From NCBI GenBank assembly GCA_946407895.1, contig CAMJQA010000018.1, positions 1 through 54,306 on the forward strand: DNA of 54,306 nucleotides. The letters run 5' to 3'. Shown piece by piece: positions 1 through 7,400 of this stretch (within the stretch, counting starts at the first letter, position 1; every line of letters starts with the position of its first letter). Below the pieces are notes generated by a model. The model did not search any database and was not told the DNA's origin. It saw nothing but the letters and a program-made list of their open reading frames with translations. A program made the translations under genes and the position numbers. The stretch comes from an uncultured Prevotellaceae bacterium. GTDB taxonomy: Bacteria; Bacteroidota; Bacteroidia; Bacteroidales; Bacteroidaceae.

Positions 1-92
1 CGTTCCGTGAGGCAGTTGGGAAACAATTCCCCAATCCGCTTTATATTCTCATCCACGATGTTCGTGGTCTGCATGTTTAATTTTTCCATCAT
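1..92 (-). CDS. Type III-like DNA methyltransferase, N-terminus only
   Basis: The reverse strand from base 92 reads as the first 30 residues of a protein (MMEKLNMQTT..., then IKRIGELFPNCLTE) with no stop before the window edge. The pattern, a short start followed by N-I-x-K-I-x-E-L-F-P-x-C-x-T-E, is the N-terminus I know from Mod subunits of type III restriction-modification systems, which methylate adenine. None of the catalytic motifs (DPPY, FxGxG) are inside the window, so the family call rests on the N-terminus alone. The start could be base 92 or 89. The gene is divergent from the toxin-antitoxin genes that follow, and its start lies next to the -33 box of their promoter. Confidence 0.6.
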   Translation of the reverse strand, partial: MMEKLNMQTTNIVDENIKRIGELFPNCLTE

Positions 93-96
93 TTAT

Positions 97-127
97 TTTG
101 TTATTGCATTTTTTATGTATATTTTTG
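97..127 (+). promoter_or_regulatory. Bacteroidota-type promoter for the toxin-antitoxin genes
   Basis: TTTG at 97-100 and TATTTTTG at 120-127 are separated by 19 bases, matching the TTTG/TAnnTTTG consensus. Transcription would start near 134, about 20 bases before the ATG at 154. This supports 154 rather than the upstream in-frame ATG as the start of the antitoxin. Confidence 0.7.
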
Positions 128-153
128 CAGCAGAATTAAGATTTGCAGCTATT

Positions 154-402
154 ATGACACAGATTGTTTTGAATATTGAAGACACAAGTCTGATTCCCAG
201 TTTGAAGCAAATACTGGGGGCTATCAAGGGTATTACCATTGACAAATTGGTAACCAGCCATTCTGATGTAGAATCTGAAAGGGCTTTTATTAACGAAACT
301 ATTACAAAAGGTTTTCGTGAAGTTCAAGAAGGTCGTTTTGCAGGGAAGGATTTCAATTCGCTCAATGAATTGGTTGAAGAATTGAGAACAGAGGCTTTGT
401 AA
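154..402 (+). CDS. Probable antitoxin of a RelE-type toxin-antitoxin pair
   Basis: An 82-residue protein beginning MTQIVLNIED. It is placed directly before a RelE/ParE-like toxin gene (one codon step between its stop at 400-402 and the GTG/ATG at 403/406). The N-terminal 30 residues look like a short beta-strand plus helix, and the C-terminal half is helical and charged (NELVEELRTEAL). That is the usual make-up of small Bacteroidota antitoxins that wrap the toxin with a C-terminal helix. I see no clear ribbon-helix-helix or HTH consensus. The start was chosen from the promoter at 97-127. The antitoxin role is inferred mainly from position and size. Confidence 0.65.
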   Translation: MTQIVLNIEDTSLIPSLKQILGAIKGITIDKLVTSHSDVESERAFINETITKGFREVQEGRFAGKDFNSLNELVEELRTEAL

Positions 403-405
403 GTG

Positions 406-870
406 ATGGTAACATTTAACTATACTGAAGAGTTTTATCGCCAAGCAAAACGCTTTGCCAAACGCTACCGTTCTTTGGCTGACGACCTTGACACACTGCA
501 ACGTTACTTGATGGAGAATCCTGAAATAGGAGTTTCTCTTGGGGGAGGCAAACGAAAAATTCGCCTTGGAGCGAAAAGTAAAGGTGGCGGAAAGCGTGGC
601 GGTCTTCGAGTTATCACGCTCAACGTCGTAATAGATATAACCAAAACCTGTGTCAATCTTATTACCATTTATGACAAGTTAGAACTCATCACATTACTCA
701 GTAGTTCTATGGTAAACGATGAAGATGAAGTGAAGGATGCTAAGGATATAACTGGTACTGGCTGGGCAGACCGTTTTTGCGGAGCATGGAAGGATAGCCG
801 TTCTGCTGATGAAATTGTTGATGAGATTCGCAGCATGAGAACAGAAAATAGTTTCGATGCAGAGTTATGA
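406..870 (+). CDS. RelE/ParE-type toxin fused in frame to a VapB-like tail
   Basis: A 154-residue protein (155 if the GTG at 403 is used). Residues 1-95 have the layout of a RelE/HigB-like mRNA interferase: two N-terminal helices (EEFYRQAKRFAKRYRSLADD), a Gly/Lys-rich turn, then R-V-I-T and L-I-T-I-Y-D-K strands. Residues from about 110 on are unlike any RelE. They read D-I-T-G-T-G-W-A-D-R-F-C-G-A-W-K-D-S-R-S, then ADEIVDEIRSMRT, which is the toxin-binding C-terminus of VapB antitoxins. The stop overlaps the ATG of a VapC remnant (ATGA at 867-870), the usual vapB-vapC coupling. I infer that a deletion joined a RelE gene to the end of a vapB gene. An internal ATG at 709 could still start a separate ~53-residue VapB piece. 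Confidence 0.65.
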   Translation: MVTFNYTEEFYRQAKRFAKRYRSLADDLDTLQRYLMENPEIGVSLGGGKRKIRLGAKSKGGGKRGGLRVITLNVVIDITKTCVNLITIYDKLELITLLSSSMVNDEDEVKDAKDITGTGWADRFCGAWKDSRSADEIVDEIRSMRTENSFDAEL

Positions 871-1096
871 AAGGATACATGCTTGACACCAGTATATGCG
901 TTGCGCTCTTCCGTGGCAACAGAGATGTAGCTCATAGATTTACACTGTAGGCAAGACGCATTGCTATGTAAATGATGTAGTTGTAGCAGAATTGATTGTT
1001 GGTGCGTATAAGAGTGACCGAACTGAAAATTTTTTTGTTGCTGGAGCCGTGCATATATATAGCGGCTCCAACAACAAACAAGAATCGCTCGATTAA
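867..1096 (+). pseudogene. VapC (PIN-domain toxin) remnant, frameshifted and truncated
   Basis: From the ATG at 867 the frame reads MKGYMLDTSICVALFRGNRD and ends at a stop at 948-950. MLDTSIC is the first PIN-domain strand with its catalytic Asp. Moving into the next frame near 940-947 continues the family pattern: VGKTHCYVNDVVVAELIVGA and then YKSDR, which is the second PIN region with its conserved Glu. After about 1030 the similarity stops, and that frame closes at 1096. So one small indel breaks the gene and the C-terminal half, with the remaining acidic residues, is missing. The toxin should be inactive. It sits directly after the VapB-like tail of the preceding gene, as in an intact vapBC pair. 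Confidence 0.65.
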
Positions 1097-1149
1097 AGAC
1101 ACAACTTTTACAAAATTTTCAACCTCATAGATTTGCATAAAAAAAAACA

Positions 1150-1215
1150 TGAGTTAACTCAAAACATCGATTGAGTTAACTCAAACGATGAATCGAGTCA
1201 ACTCACCTCAAATCA
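1150..1215. repeat. Three-unit palindromic array, 22-base period
   Basis: The perfect palindrome TGAGTTAACTCA occurs at 1150-1161 and again at 1172-1183. A third, degenerate copy, CGAGTCAACTCA, is at 1194-1205. The spacing is exactly 22 bases each time, about two turns of B-DNA, with 10 bases of diverged sequence between palindromes. This could be a cooperative protein-binding array or a structural repeat. It lies after the VapC remnant and not in front of an intact gene. Confidence 0.8.
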
Positions 1216-1275
1216 TGTCAATACACATAAGGTTTGTGAAACGGTGCATGAAACCTGAAAAATATTTATGTGCAT

Positions 1276-1323
1276 GTGCGTCTGTGCATCCTAATATATA
1301 TATATAAGGATGCACAGGCGCAC
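1276..1323. repeat. Long inverted repeat (17-base arms)
   Basis: The left arm starts GTGCGTCTGTGCATCCT at 1276 and the right arm ends at 1323. The two can pair over 17 positions with one G-T pair, around an alternating TA loop. The downstream side has no T-run, so it is not a typical intrinsic terminator. It may form a hairpin in DNA or RNA; its role is unknown. Confidence 0.6.
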
Positions 1324-1400
1324 GAGCATATTTCACGCAGGCACACTTATAACTTGCCATTGTTTGGCATCCTCTGCCCCTACTCCACTCTAAATTCCTT

Positions 1401-1532
1401 TGCCCATCGCATTGAAAAACTATGGGCATCGGATTATTTTTTCATGGGCAACGAAATATATTTTCATCGGCATAGTTTTTTGCTTTCATCGGCATTGTTT
1501 TTTGTTTTCATCGGCATTGTTTTTTACAGCCA
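1401..1532. repeat. Six-unit tandem array, 22-base period
   Basis: Six units begin at 1401, 1423, 1445, 1467, 1489 and 1511, exactly 22 bases apart. Each opens with TGCCCA, TGGGCA or TCGGCA and continues with an AT-rich tract that mostly ends TTTCA. The last three units are nearly identical, while the first three have diverged. This grading suggests old duplication of a 22-base unit with decay at one end. Units are only weakly palindromic (TGCCCA in the first unit against TGGGCA in the next). Confidence 0.75.
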
Positions 1533-1569
1533 GGGTGAACGGGGAGGGATTAACCTGGGAATATAAAGA

Positions 1570-1601
1570 GGGAGGGATGCCAAGATTTAGGCACCCCTCC
1601 C
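1570..1601 (-). terminator. Terminator-like hairpin after the TSCPD gene
   Basis: GGGAGGGATGCC at 1570-1581 pairs with GGCACCCCTCCC at 1590-1601 around an 8-base loop. Read on the minus strand it follows the TSCPD gene by about 40 bases. The following U-tract is weak (CTCTTTATA), so termination is plausible but unproven. Confidence 0.5.
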
Positions 1602-1639
1602 TGCTTTCATATATACTCTGTGACTTTTGTTGTCGGTGA

Positions 1640-1927
1640 CTATCCCTGATGCTGAAGCTGCTCCAAGGCGCGGCAAAGCTGGTCGGGACAGGATGTGGAC
1701 TTTGTACCGCAACGGATGCCGTCGAGCTTGCTGATGACGTCCTCGGGCTTCATTCCGCGCACCAACTGACTCAGTCCCTTTGTGTTACCGTCGCATCCGC
1801 CGTGGAAATAGCAGTGCGCGATACGGCCCTCATCATCGAGGGACACATCAATGAACTGACTGCACGTGCCGTGGGTCTTGTAGAGTACCTGACGGGCACC
1901 GGATGTTTCTGCCTCCATTTGAGCCAT
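1640..1927 (-). CDS. TSCPD-domain protein (TIGR03905 family)
   Basis: A 95-residue protein. It carries Y-K-T-H-G-T-C-S near the start, HGGCDGNTKGLSQLV in the middle and RCGTKSTSCPDQLCRAL near the end. The TSCPD motif with its conserved cysteines defines the family. The same domain occurs at the C-terminus of class II (B12-dependent) ribonucleotide reductases, where it may bind metal. The stand-alone form has no proven function. It is 14 bases downstream of yebC and probably part of the pheT-yebC transcript. The true start may be Met4, because related proteins begin close to the Y-x-T-x-G-T-C motif. Confidence 0.85.
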   Translation of the reverse strand: MAQMEAETSGARQVLYKTHGTCSQFIDVSLDDEGRIAHCYFHGGCDGNTKGLSQLVRGMKPEDVISKLDGIRCGTKSTSCPDQLCRALEQLQHQG

Positions 1928-1941
1928 GCTGCAAAAGCGGT

Positions 1942-2688
1942 TTACTCGCCCTCCTCGGGCTTCATGTTGGTATATACGGTCTGCACGTCGTCGAACTCCT
2001 CCAGCTTGTCAACCATCTTATTGATGGTCTCGCGCTGCTCGGGGGTTACGTCCTTCAGGTCGTTGGGGATATAGGTGAACTCACCGCCCACATCCTCGAA
2101 ACCGTCTGCCTCGAGCTTCTTCTGAATCTCGTTGTAGCTGGTGGGCTCGCCATAGATGGTGATGGTGGTTACGTCCTTGTCCTCGTCATACTCCTCGTCG
2201 TACTCCTCTTCAACGCCGCAGTCTATCATGTCGAGGATGAACTCGTCCATATCCATGCCGGCCTTCTTCTTGAAAGTGAACACGCACTTGTGGTCGAAGA
2301 GGAATGCCAGTGAGCCGGTGGTGCCCATGTTTCCGCTAAACTTGTTGAAGACGCTGCGCACATCGGCCACGGTGCGGGTGGTATTGTCGGTCAGGGTATC
2401 CACAAAGATGGCTACGCCGTGGGGGCCGTATCCTTCGTAGGTTACCGACTTGTAGTCGCTCTGGTCCTTGCCCATGGCGTTTTTGATGGCACGCTCGATG
2501 TTATCCTTAGGCATGTTCTCGCGCTTGCAGACGGCGATAACCGAACGCAGGGCGGGATTGTTCTCGGGCTCGGGACCGGCCGCCTTCACTGCTATGGCAA
2601 TCTGCTTGCCCAGGCGGGTAAATGTCTTGGCCATGTGGCCCCATCTCTTTAACTTAGTCGCTTTGCGATATTCAAATGCTCTTCCCAT
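1942..2688 (-). CDS. yebC: YebC/PmpR family DNA-binding or translation factor
   Basis: 248 residues. The N-terminus MGRAFEYRKATKLKRWGHMA and the following FTRLGKQIAIAVK stretch are the family signature. NMPKDNIERAIKNA, YEGYGPHGVAIFVDTLTDN and NKFSGNMGTTGSLAFLFD are the other conserved blocks. Family members bind DNA as regulators; recent work on relatives links them to rescue of ribosomes at difficult sequences. The segment CGVEEEYDEEYDEDKD is very acidic and lies where family members carry an acidic loop. It lies between pheT and the TSCPD gene on one strand. The gap to pheT is 125 bases and is filled by 7/8-base repeats, so it may also have its own transcript. Confidence 0.95.
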   Translation of the reverse strand: MGRAFEYRKATKLKRWGHMAKTFTRLGKQIAIAVKAAGPEPENNPALRSVIAVCKRENMPKDNIERAIKNAMGKDQSDYKSVTYEGYGPHGVAIFVDTLTDNTTRTVADVRSVFNKFSGNMGTTGSLAFLFDHKCVFTFKKKAGMDMDEFILDMIDCGVEEEYDEEYDEDKDVTTITIYGEPTSYNEIQKKLEADGFEDVGGEFTYIPNDLKDVTPEQRETINKMVDKLEEFDDVQTVYTNMKPEEGE

Positions 2689-2713
2689 ATAATATTGTAT
2701 GTAAAATGTTATA

Positions 2714-2812
2714 TTTCAAATAGTAAATCCTAACTGGTCAAATCGTAACTGGTAAATCGTAAATGATCAACTGGTAAATCGTAAATTGTCTAATTGTAAA
2801 TAGTCAAATCTC
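2714..2812. repeat. Degenerate 7/8-base repeats between yebC and pheT
   Basis: The gap can be cut into about a dozen consecutive units of the form TnGTAAA (7 bases) or TnGTCAAA (8 bases), for example TGGTAAA, TCGTAAA, TTGTAAA and TAGTCAAA. The same unit reappears at 26501-26629 and 48665-48707, so this is a dispersed repeat type of the genome. Function unknown; replication slippage would explain growth of the tract. Confidence 0.7.
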
Positions 2813-2813
2813 T

Positions 2814-5321
2814 TTACCTAAGCTCAGCACCCAATTGTGTGGTCAATTGATGAATCAGTTTCTGCATGATGGCATCTATCTGCTTATCATTGAGCGTCTT
2901 ATCATCATCCTGAAGGATGAAGTTGACGGCGTAAGACTTCTTGCCGGCAGGCAGGTTCTTGCCCTCATAGACATCGAACAGGCGGACGGCGCGAAGCAGC
3001 TTCTTCTCGGTCTGATAGGCTATCTTCTCAATCTGGCCGAACTCCACGTTTTGGTCGATGAGCAGAGCAAGGTCTCGACTGACAGCGGGGAAACGGCTGA
3101 TTTCATGATAGACAACAGCATGGCCGCGAACGGCCTTCATGAGCTGGTTCCAGCGAAGGTCGGCATAATAGACCGGATTGTTGAGACCGAACTTGGCACG
3201 GATGGCTGAGGAGACAATGCCCATCTCCACCAGCACCTTGCCGCCTCGGTTCTGAATCTGTATGCTCTTGTCGTAGAGGTCGCTCTGGCCGTCGGCAAAT
3301 ACCAGCGTGCCGAAAGGCAGTCCGATGCGCGAGATGATGTTCATGACATCGGCTTTCAGCTGTGCGAACGAACTGTCTTCGTCGGGGTGTGCCCAACTGC
3401 CGCTCACGCGCTTGCCGGTGAGCCACAGGCCCAGGTGGTAGTCTTCGCTATAGGCATCCAGAATGTGCTTGATGACTTCGGGGTCGCGGCTGCTGCTCAC
3501 ACCGGGTATGATGTCGGGACACTTACACTCGGCATGGAACTGGTAGCAGTTTCCGAACTCGAAGAAGCGCAGGTCGGCATTGCGATAGTTGACGTTGCGG
3601 GCTATGCTCTCGAGACCACCGAAGAGGAGGGTCTGGCGCAGTGCATTGAGGTCCTGGCTAAGCGGATTGAGCAGCATGACGAGGTTCTCGCTCTTGAGTG
3701 TCTGCAATCCGTCATAGTAGGCTGCACGCTGAAGGCTGTTGTTGAGAATCTCGCGGAATCCGGCTCCCACCAGCTGCTCGCCAATGAGGTTCTGCAGCTT
3801 GTGGCTCTGGTCGGGCTCTCCCTTCACAGAAAGACTGCTCTTGAGCGTTGTGGGTATCTCTACATTGTTATAACCATAGATGCGCAGAATATCCTCGACC
3901 ACATCGCATGGGCGCTGCACATCGACGCGATATGGGGGCACCAGGAGGGACAGGCCCTCGGCTGTCTCGCCCGTAATCTTCATCTCCAGGCTTTCAACGA
4001 TGCTGCGCACCATCTCCTGCGGTATGTGCTTGCCAATGAGGCTGTCGACGTAGTTATACTTCAATTCAATGGGGAAGTCAGATGCGGGGTGCGGATTGAC
4101 ATCTACAATCTGCATGCTCACCTTGGCTCCGGCCAGCTGGCGGGCCAGTATGGCAGCCTGCTTCAAGGCATAGATCTGTCCGTTGGGGTCGATACCGCGC
4201 TCGAAACGGAAGCTGGCATCGGTGCTCAGTCCATGACGGCGGGCACTCTTGCGAATCCATGTGGGGTTGAAGTATGCACTCTCCAGCAGGACATTAGTGG
4301 TGGTCTCATACGTGCCACTGCCCTTACCGCCAAATACGCCGGCTATGCACATGGGTTCGGTGGCATTGCAAATGGCAAGGTCACCGCTGGAAAGCTTGTG
4401 CTCAACCCCGTCGAGGGTAACGAAAGGTGTGCCCTCGGGCATGGTCTTCACCACCACGCGCCGGCCCTCGATCATGTCGGCATCAAAGCAGTGGAGCGGC
4501 TGGCCATAGGCCATCATGATATAGTTGGTGATATCCACGATATTATTGATGGGACGCAGACCGATGATGCGCAGCTTCTGCTGCAGCCACTCGGGGCTCT
4601 CGCCCACCTTGCAATCCGTCAGGCTGACGGCACAATAGCGCGGACAACCCTCCTCGCTGACTACCTCAATGGCGATGGGAAGGTCTTCGTTGTCAACCAC
4701 AAAGTCCTCGCAACCGGGACGGTGGAGGGAGGTCTCATATCCGTTCTGCAGCAACCAAGCATACAGGTCGCGTGCCACACCATAGTGGCTGCATGCATCG
4801 GCACGGTTGGGGGTGATGTCCACCTCGATGAGGTAGTCGCTCTCGATATGGTAGTATTCGGCAGCCGGTGTACCCACAGGAGCATCCTGGGGCAATACGA
4901 TGATGCCGCTGTGGTCTGTGCCAATGCCTATCTCGTCCTCGGCACAGATCATGCCGCAGCTCTCTATGCCGCGCAGTTTGCTGCGCTTAATGGTGAAGCA
5001 TTCGTCGCCATCGTAGAGCTTGGTACCTATCACAGCAACCACAACCTTTTGTCCGGCAGCCACATTGGGAGCCCCACATACAATCTGGAGCGGTTCGCCC
5101 TGCCCCACATTAACCGTGCACACATGCATGTGGTCGCTGTTGGGATGGGGCTGGCACGTCAGCACTTCTCCAATCCACAGGCCTTCGAGGCCACCCTTGA
5201 TGGACTGTACCTCTTCAACGCCACCCACCTCGAGGCCCACACTGGTCAGTGCATCGGCTACCTGATGTGCGGTGAGCGTAGTATCAACATATTCCTTTAG
5301 CCACTTATATGAGATGTTCAT
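2814..5321 (-). CDS. pheT: Phenylalanyl-tRNA synthetase beta subunit
   Basis: 835 residues, the usual length for a bacterial PheT. It forms the alpha2-beta2 enzyme with PheS (not in this window) that charges tRNA-Phe. Domains in order: an N-terminal coil (MNISYKWLKEYVD); an EMAP/OB tRNA-binding domain (about 40-150, with HPNSDHMHVCTVNVGQGE and IVCGAPNVAAGQ); the B3/B4 editing domain (about 210-390, RYCAVSLTDC and NIVDITNYIMMAYGQPLHCFDAD); the B5 domain; a catalytic-like core; and a C-terminal anticodon-binding fold (SRFPAVSRDLALLIDQ... DKQIDAIMQKLIHQL). A consensus promoter lies 40-70 bases upstream. It heads a likely transcript with yebC and the TSCPD gene. Confidence 0.97.
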   Translation of the reverse strand: MNISYKWLKEYVDTTLTAHQVADALTSVGLEVGGVEEVQSIKGGLEGLWIGEVLTCQPHPNSDHMHVCTVNVGQGEPLQIVCGAPNVAAGQKVVVAVIGTKLYDGDECFTIKRSKLRGIESCGMICAEDEIGIGTDHSGIIVLPQDAPVGTPAAEYYHIESDYLIEVDITPNRADACSHYGVARDLYAWLLQNGYETSLHRPGCEDFVVDNEDLPIAIEVVSEEGCPRYCAVSLTDCKVGESPEWLQQKLRIIGLRPINNIVDITNYIMMAYGQPLHCFDADMIEGRRVVVKTMPEGTPFVTLDGVEHKLSSGDLAICNATEPMCIAGVFGGKGSGTYETTTNVLLESAYFNPTWIRKSARRHGLSTDASFRFERGIDPNGQIYALKQAAILARQLAGAKVSMQIVDVNPHPASDFPIELKYNYVDSLIGKHIPQEMVRSIVESLEMKITGETAEGLSLLVPPYRVDVQRPCDVVEDILRIYGYNNVEIPTTLKSSLSVKGEPDQSHKLQNLIGEQLVGAGFREILNNSLQRAAYYDGLQTLKSENLVMLLNPLSQDLNALRQTLLFGGLESIARNVNYRNADLRFFEFGNCYQFHAECKCPDIIPGVSSSRDPEVIKHILDAYSEDYHLGLWLTGKRVSGSWAHPDEDSSFAQLKADVMNIISRIGLPFGTLVFADGQSDLYDKSIQIQNRGGKVLVEMGIVSSAIRAKFGLNNPVYYADLRWNQLMKAVRGHAVVYHEISRFPAVSRDLALLIDQNVEFGQIEKIAYQTEKKLLRAVRLFDVYEGKNLPAGKKSYAVNFILQDDDKTLNDKQIDAIMQKLIHQLTTQLGAELR

Positions 5322-5360
5322 ATACTTTATATTTAATTATGTTATTGGCAATTTATCGCG

Positions 5361-5391
5361 CAAAATTACAATTTTTCCAGCATTTGACAAA
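5361..5391 (-). promoter_or_regulatory. Promoter of pheT
   Basis: On the minus strand TAATTTTG (5368-5361) follows TTTG (5391-5388) with 19 bases between them, a full match to the Bacteroidota consensus. Expected transcription start is near 5354, about 33 bases before the pheT ATG. Confidence 0.75.
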
Positions 5392-5453
5392 AGAAACGCA
5401 TGAAAAATAGATTGTTTCAGAAATGTTCTGCCTTCAGGGGCAGGTGTTTACAC

Positions 5454-7016
5454 TTAAAATGGCGGATTGTCTGGCGTCTCTAAACCAGCAAACGGGTCGC
5501 TTGCAGAAGCGATTGATTCCTGCTCGGACAACTCCTCGGCCGAGATGGGCGGCGAGGTGAAGGTGCCTCCCATCTGGTCGACCGTTTCGCCGGGCATAGG
5601 TGCACGGTCATCAACATCCGAGAAGCGTGCAAACTCGCTCTTGAACTGCAGCAGTACATCGCCAATCTGACCGTTACGGTGCTTGGCTATGATGAACTCG
5701 GCACGCCCGCGCACATCGCGACCCTTATCATCTTGCTTGAAGCCGTAGTATTCAGGGCGGTGGATAAAGCATACGATGTCGGCATCCTGCTCAATAGAAC
5801 CCGACTCACGCAGGTCGCTCAACAGAGGCCGCTTGCCCTCGTATCCCTCACGACCTTCTACACCACGGTTCAGCTGACTCAGAGCAATGATGGGGATGTC
5901 AAGCTCCTTGGCCAGAGCCTTTAGTGAGCGGCTGATTACGGCCACTTCTTCCTGTCGGCTATTGACGTTCATTCCGCTGGCGTTCATCAGCTGCAGGTAG
6001 TCAATCATGATGCACTGAACGCCATGCTCGCGAACCAGGCGACGGGCCTTGGTACGCAGCTCGAAGACGGAGAGCTGGGGCGTATCGTCAACATAGATGG
6101 GCTTGTCGATCAATAAGCGCACCTTGGCATCAAGCTGGCCCCATTCGTAGGGAGCAAGCTGACCGCTGCGCATTTTCTCTCCCGAGATTTCACATACGTT
6201 CACCATGAGACGCTGCACCAACTGCTGGTTCGACATTTCAAGGCTGAACATAGCCACGGGAATGCCATAATCAACGGCCATACGGCGCACCATAGAGATG
6301 ACAAAAGCCGTCTTTCCCATGGCGGGACGGGCAGCGATGATAATAAGGTCGCTCTTCTGCCATCCGTTGGTCATCTTGTCGAGACGGTCAAAGCCTGTGG
6401 TAATACCGCTCAGGCCGCTCTCGCGGGCCGCATTGAGGCGCAGGTTCTCATAGACCTGCCCAATGACCGGGTTGATCTGGGTATATTCCTTCTTCAGGTT
6501 AGTCTGCGATATCTTGAAGAGCTGCCCCTCAGCCTCCTGCATCATGTCGGCCACGTCGATTGTGGTGTCGAAAGCCGACGTCTGGAGCCAGCTGCTGAAG
6601 GTGATGAGCTGGCGTGCCAGATACTTCTGGGCCACAATCTTGGCATGGTACTCCAGATGGGCACTGCTTGAAATCTGCGAGTTAATCTGCATGACGTATG
6701 CCGGACCGCCGGCCTCCTCAAGAGTGCCCAGCTGCTCCAGCTTGTCGATGACGGTCATGATGTCCAAGGGTTTCTGGTCAGCGCTCAGGGACTGCACTGC
6801 CTGGAAGATAAGCTGGTGGCGATGGTCATAGAACGATTCGGGTCGAAGAAGTTCACTCACCTGCGAATAGGCGTCCTGGTCAACCATCAGGGCACCAAGG
6901 ACGGCACACTCCATCTCCAGGTTCTGAGGCTGCTTGTGACCGTAGGAGTCAACGCTGGGCACCTCAACCACTTTCATCTTAGATGACTTTCGTCTTACTG
7001 TATTATCGTTAGCCAT
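5454..7016 (-). CDS. dnaB: Replicative DNA helicase DnaB
   Basis: 520 residues. DnaB is the hexameric 5'-3' helicase of the replication fork. The N-terminal domain (about 30-170) holds the conserved NLEMECAVLGALMVD start and the DHRHQLIFQA and GGPAYV patterns. The RecA-like domain carries Walker A (ARPAMGKT, 229-236), SLEMSNQQLVQRLM, IMIDYLQLM (Walker B) and LSQLNRGVEGR. There is no intein, although this gene is a common intein site. The C-terminus after about residue 470 is acidic and low in complexity. It has its own promoter just upstream and ends about 60 bases before the pheT promoter. Confidence 0.97.
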   Translation of the reverse strand: MANDNTVRRKSSKMKVVEVPSVDSYGHKQPQNLEMECAVLGALMVDQDAYSQVSELLRPESFYDHRHQLIFQAVQSLSADQKPLDIMTVIDKLEQLGTLEEAGGPAYVMQINSQISSSAHLEYHAKIVAQKYLARQLITFSSWLQTSAFDTTIDVADMMQEAEGQLFKISQTNLKKEYTQINPVIGQVYENLRLNAARESGLSGITTGFDRLDKMTNGWQKSDLIIIAARPAMGKTAFVISMVRRMAVDYGIPVAMFSLEMSNQQLVQRLMVNVCEISGEKMRSGQLAPYEWGQLDAKVRLLIDKPIYVDDTPQLSVFELRTKARRLVREHGVQCIMIDYLQLMNASGMNVNSRQEEVAVISRSLKALAKELDIPIIALSQLNRGVEGREGYEGKRPLLSDLRESGSIEQDADIVCFIHRPEYYGFKQDDKGRDVRGRAEFIIAKHRNGQIGDVLLQFKSEFARFSDVDDRAPMPGETVDQMGGTFTSPPISAEELSEQESIASASDPFAGLETPDNPPF

Positions 7017-7045
7017 TTTGTAGGGGTATTCAATTTTTTCGGGTG

Positions 7046-7077
7046 CAAAATTATAAAAACAATGTTATCCACACAAA
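7046..7077 (-). promoter_or_regulatory. Promoter of dnaB
   Basis: On the minus strand TTTG (7077-7074), 20 bases, then TAATTTTG (7053-7046). Expected start near 7039, about 23 bases before the dnaB ATG. Confidence 0.75.
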
Positions 7078-7127
7078 TTATCTGCCCTCAAATTTCGGGT
7101 TTAAAATGATTGAGATAAAATTGAGAT

Positions 7128-7158
7128 AAAAAAGAGGCCCCACATCATTGTGGAGCCT
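7128..7158 (-). terminator. Intrinsic terminator after tRNA-Thr
   Basis: On the minus strand AGGCTCCACA (7158-7149), a 4-base loop, then TGTGGGGCCT (7144-7135), followed by CTTTTTT (7134-7128). It has a 10-base-pair stem, GC-rich on its lower side, plus a U-run and lies 30 bases after the tRNA. Confidence 0.85.
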
Positions 7159-7187
7159 ATCAGCTTGTGCATTGTTTTGCACTCAGG

Positions 7188-7260
<73 letters not shown>

Positions 7261-7319
7261 GAAACCGGCTGCAAAGATAGTGCATTTTTTCCAATGGAGA
7301 AAATAAAATTGCGTCTTTT

Positions 7320-7351
7320 TTTGTTTTGGTTGGCAGAAATATGTATTTTTG
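7320..7351 (+). promoter_or_regulatory. Promoter of mltG
   Basis: TTTG at 7320-7323, 20 bases, then TATTTTTG at 7344-7351. Expected start near 7358, about 43 bases before the mltG ATG. Confidence 0.7.
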
Positions 7352-7400
7352 CGCCAAAATAAGCGATTATAGATACTCCTAATCGGTAATTAATTACGCA

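Larger units (their letters stand above)
1097..1639. other. Gene-free AT-rich stretch between convergent genes
   Basis: About 540 bases without a credible gene; the open frames here are short, low-complexity and unlike any family I know. It holds two 22-base-period tandem arrays (1150-1215 and 1401-1532), a long hairpin (1276-1323) and a terminator-like hairpin (1570-1601), each listed separately. Confidence 0.6.

Noticed and set aside
1150..1532. CRISPR array
   Set aside because: The periodic repeats have a 22-base period with no unique 30-base spacers, and there is no cas gene in the window.
1270..1639. Short overlapping plus-strand frames in the gene-free stretch
   Set aside because: They translate the 22-base repeats (repeated FFIGIVF-type peptides) and have no promoter or family support.
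3387..5300. 637-codon open frame opposite pheT
   Set aside because: Antisense to a certain gene; composition follows the complementary codons and no domain is recognisable.
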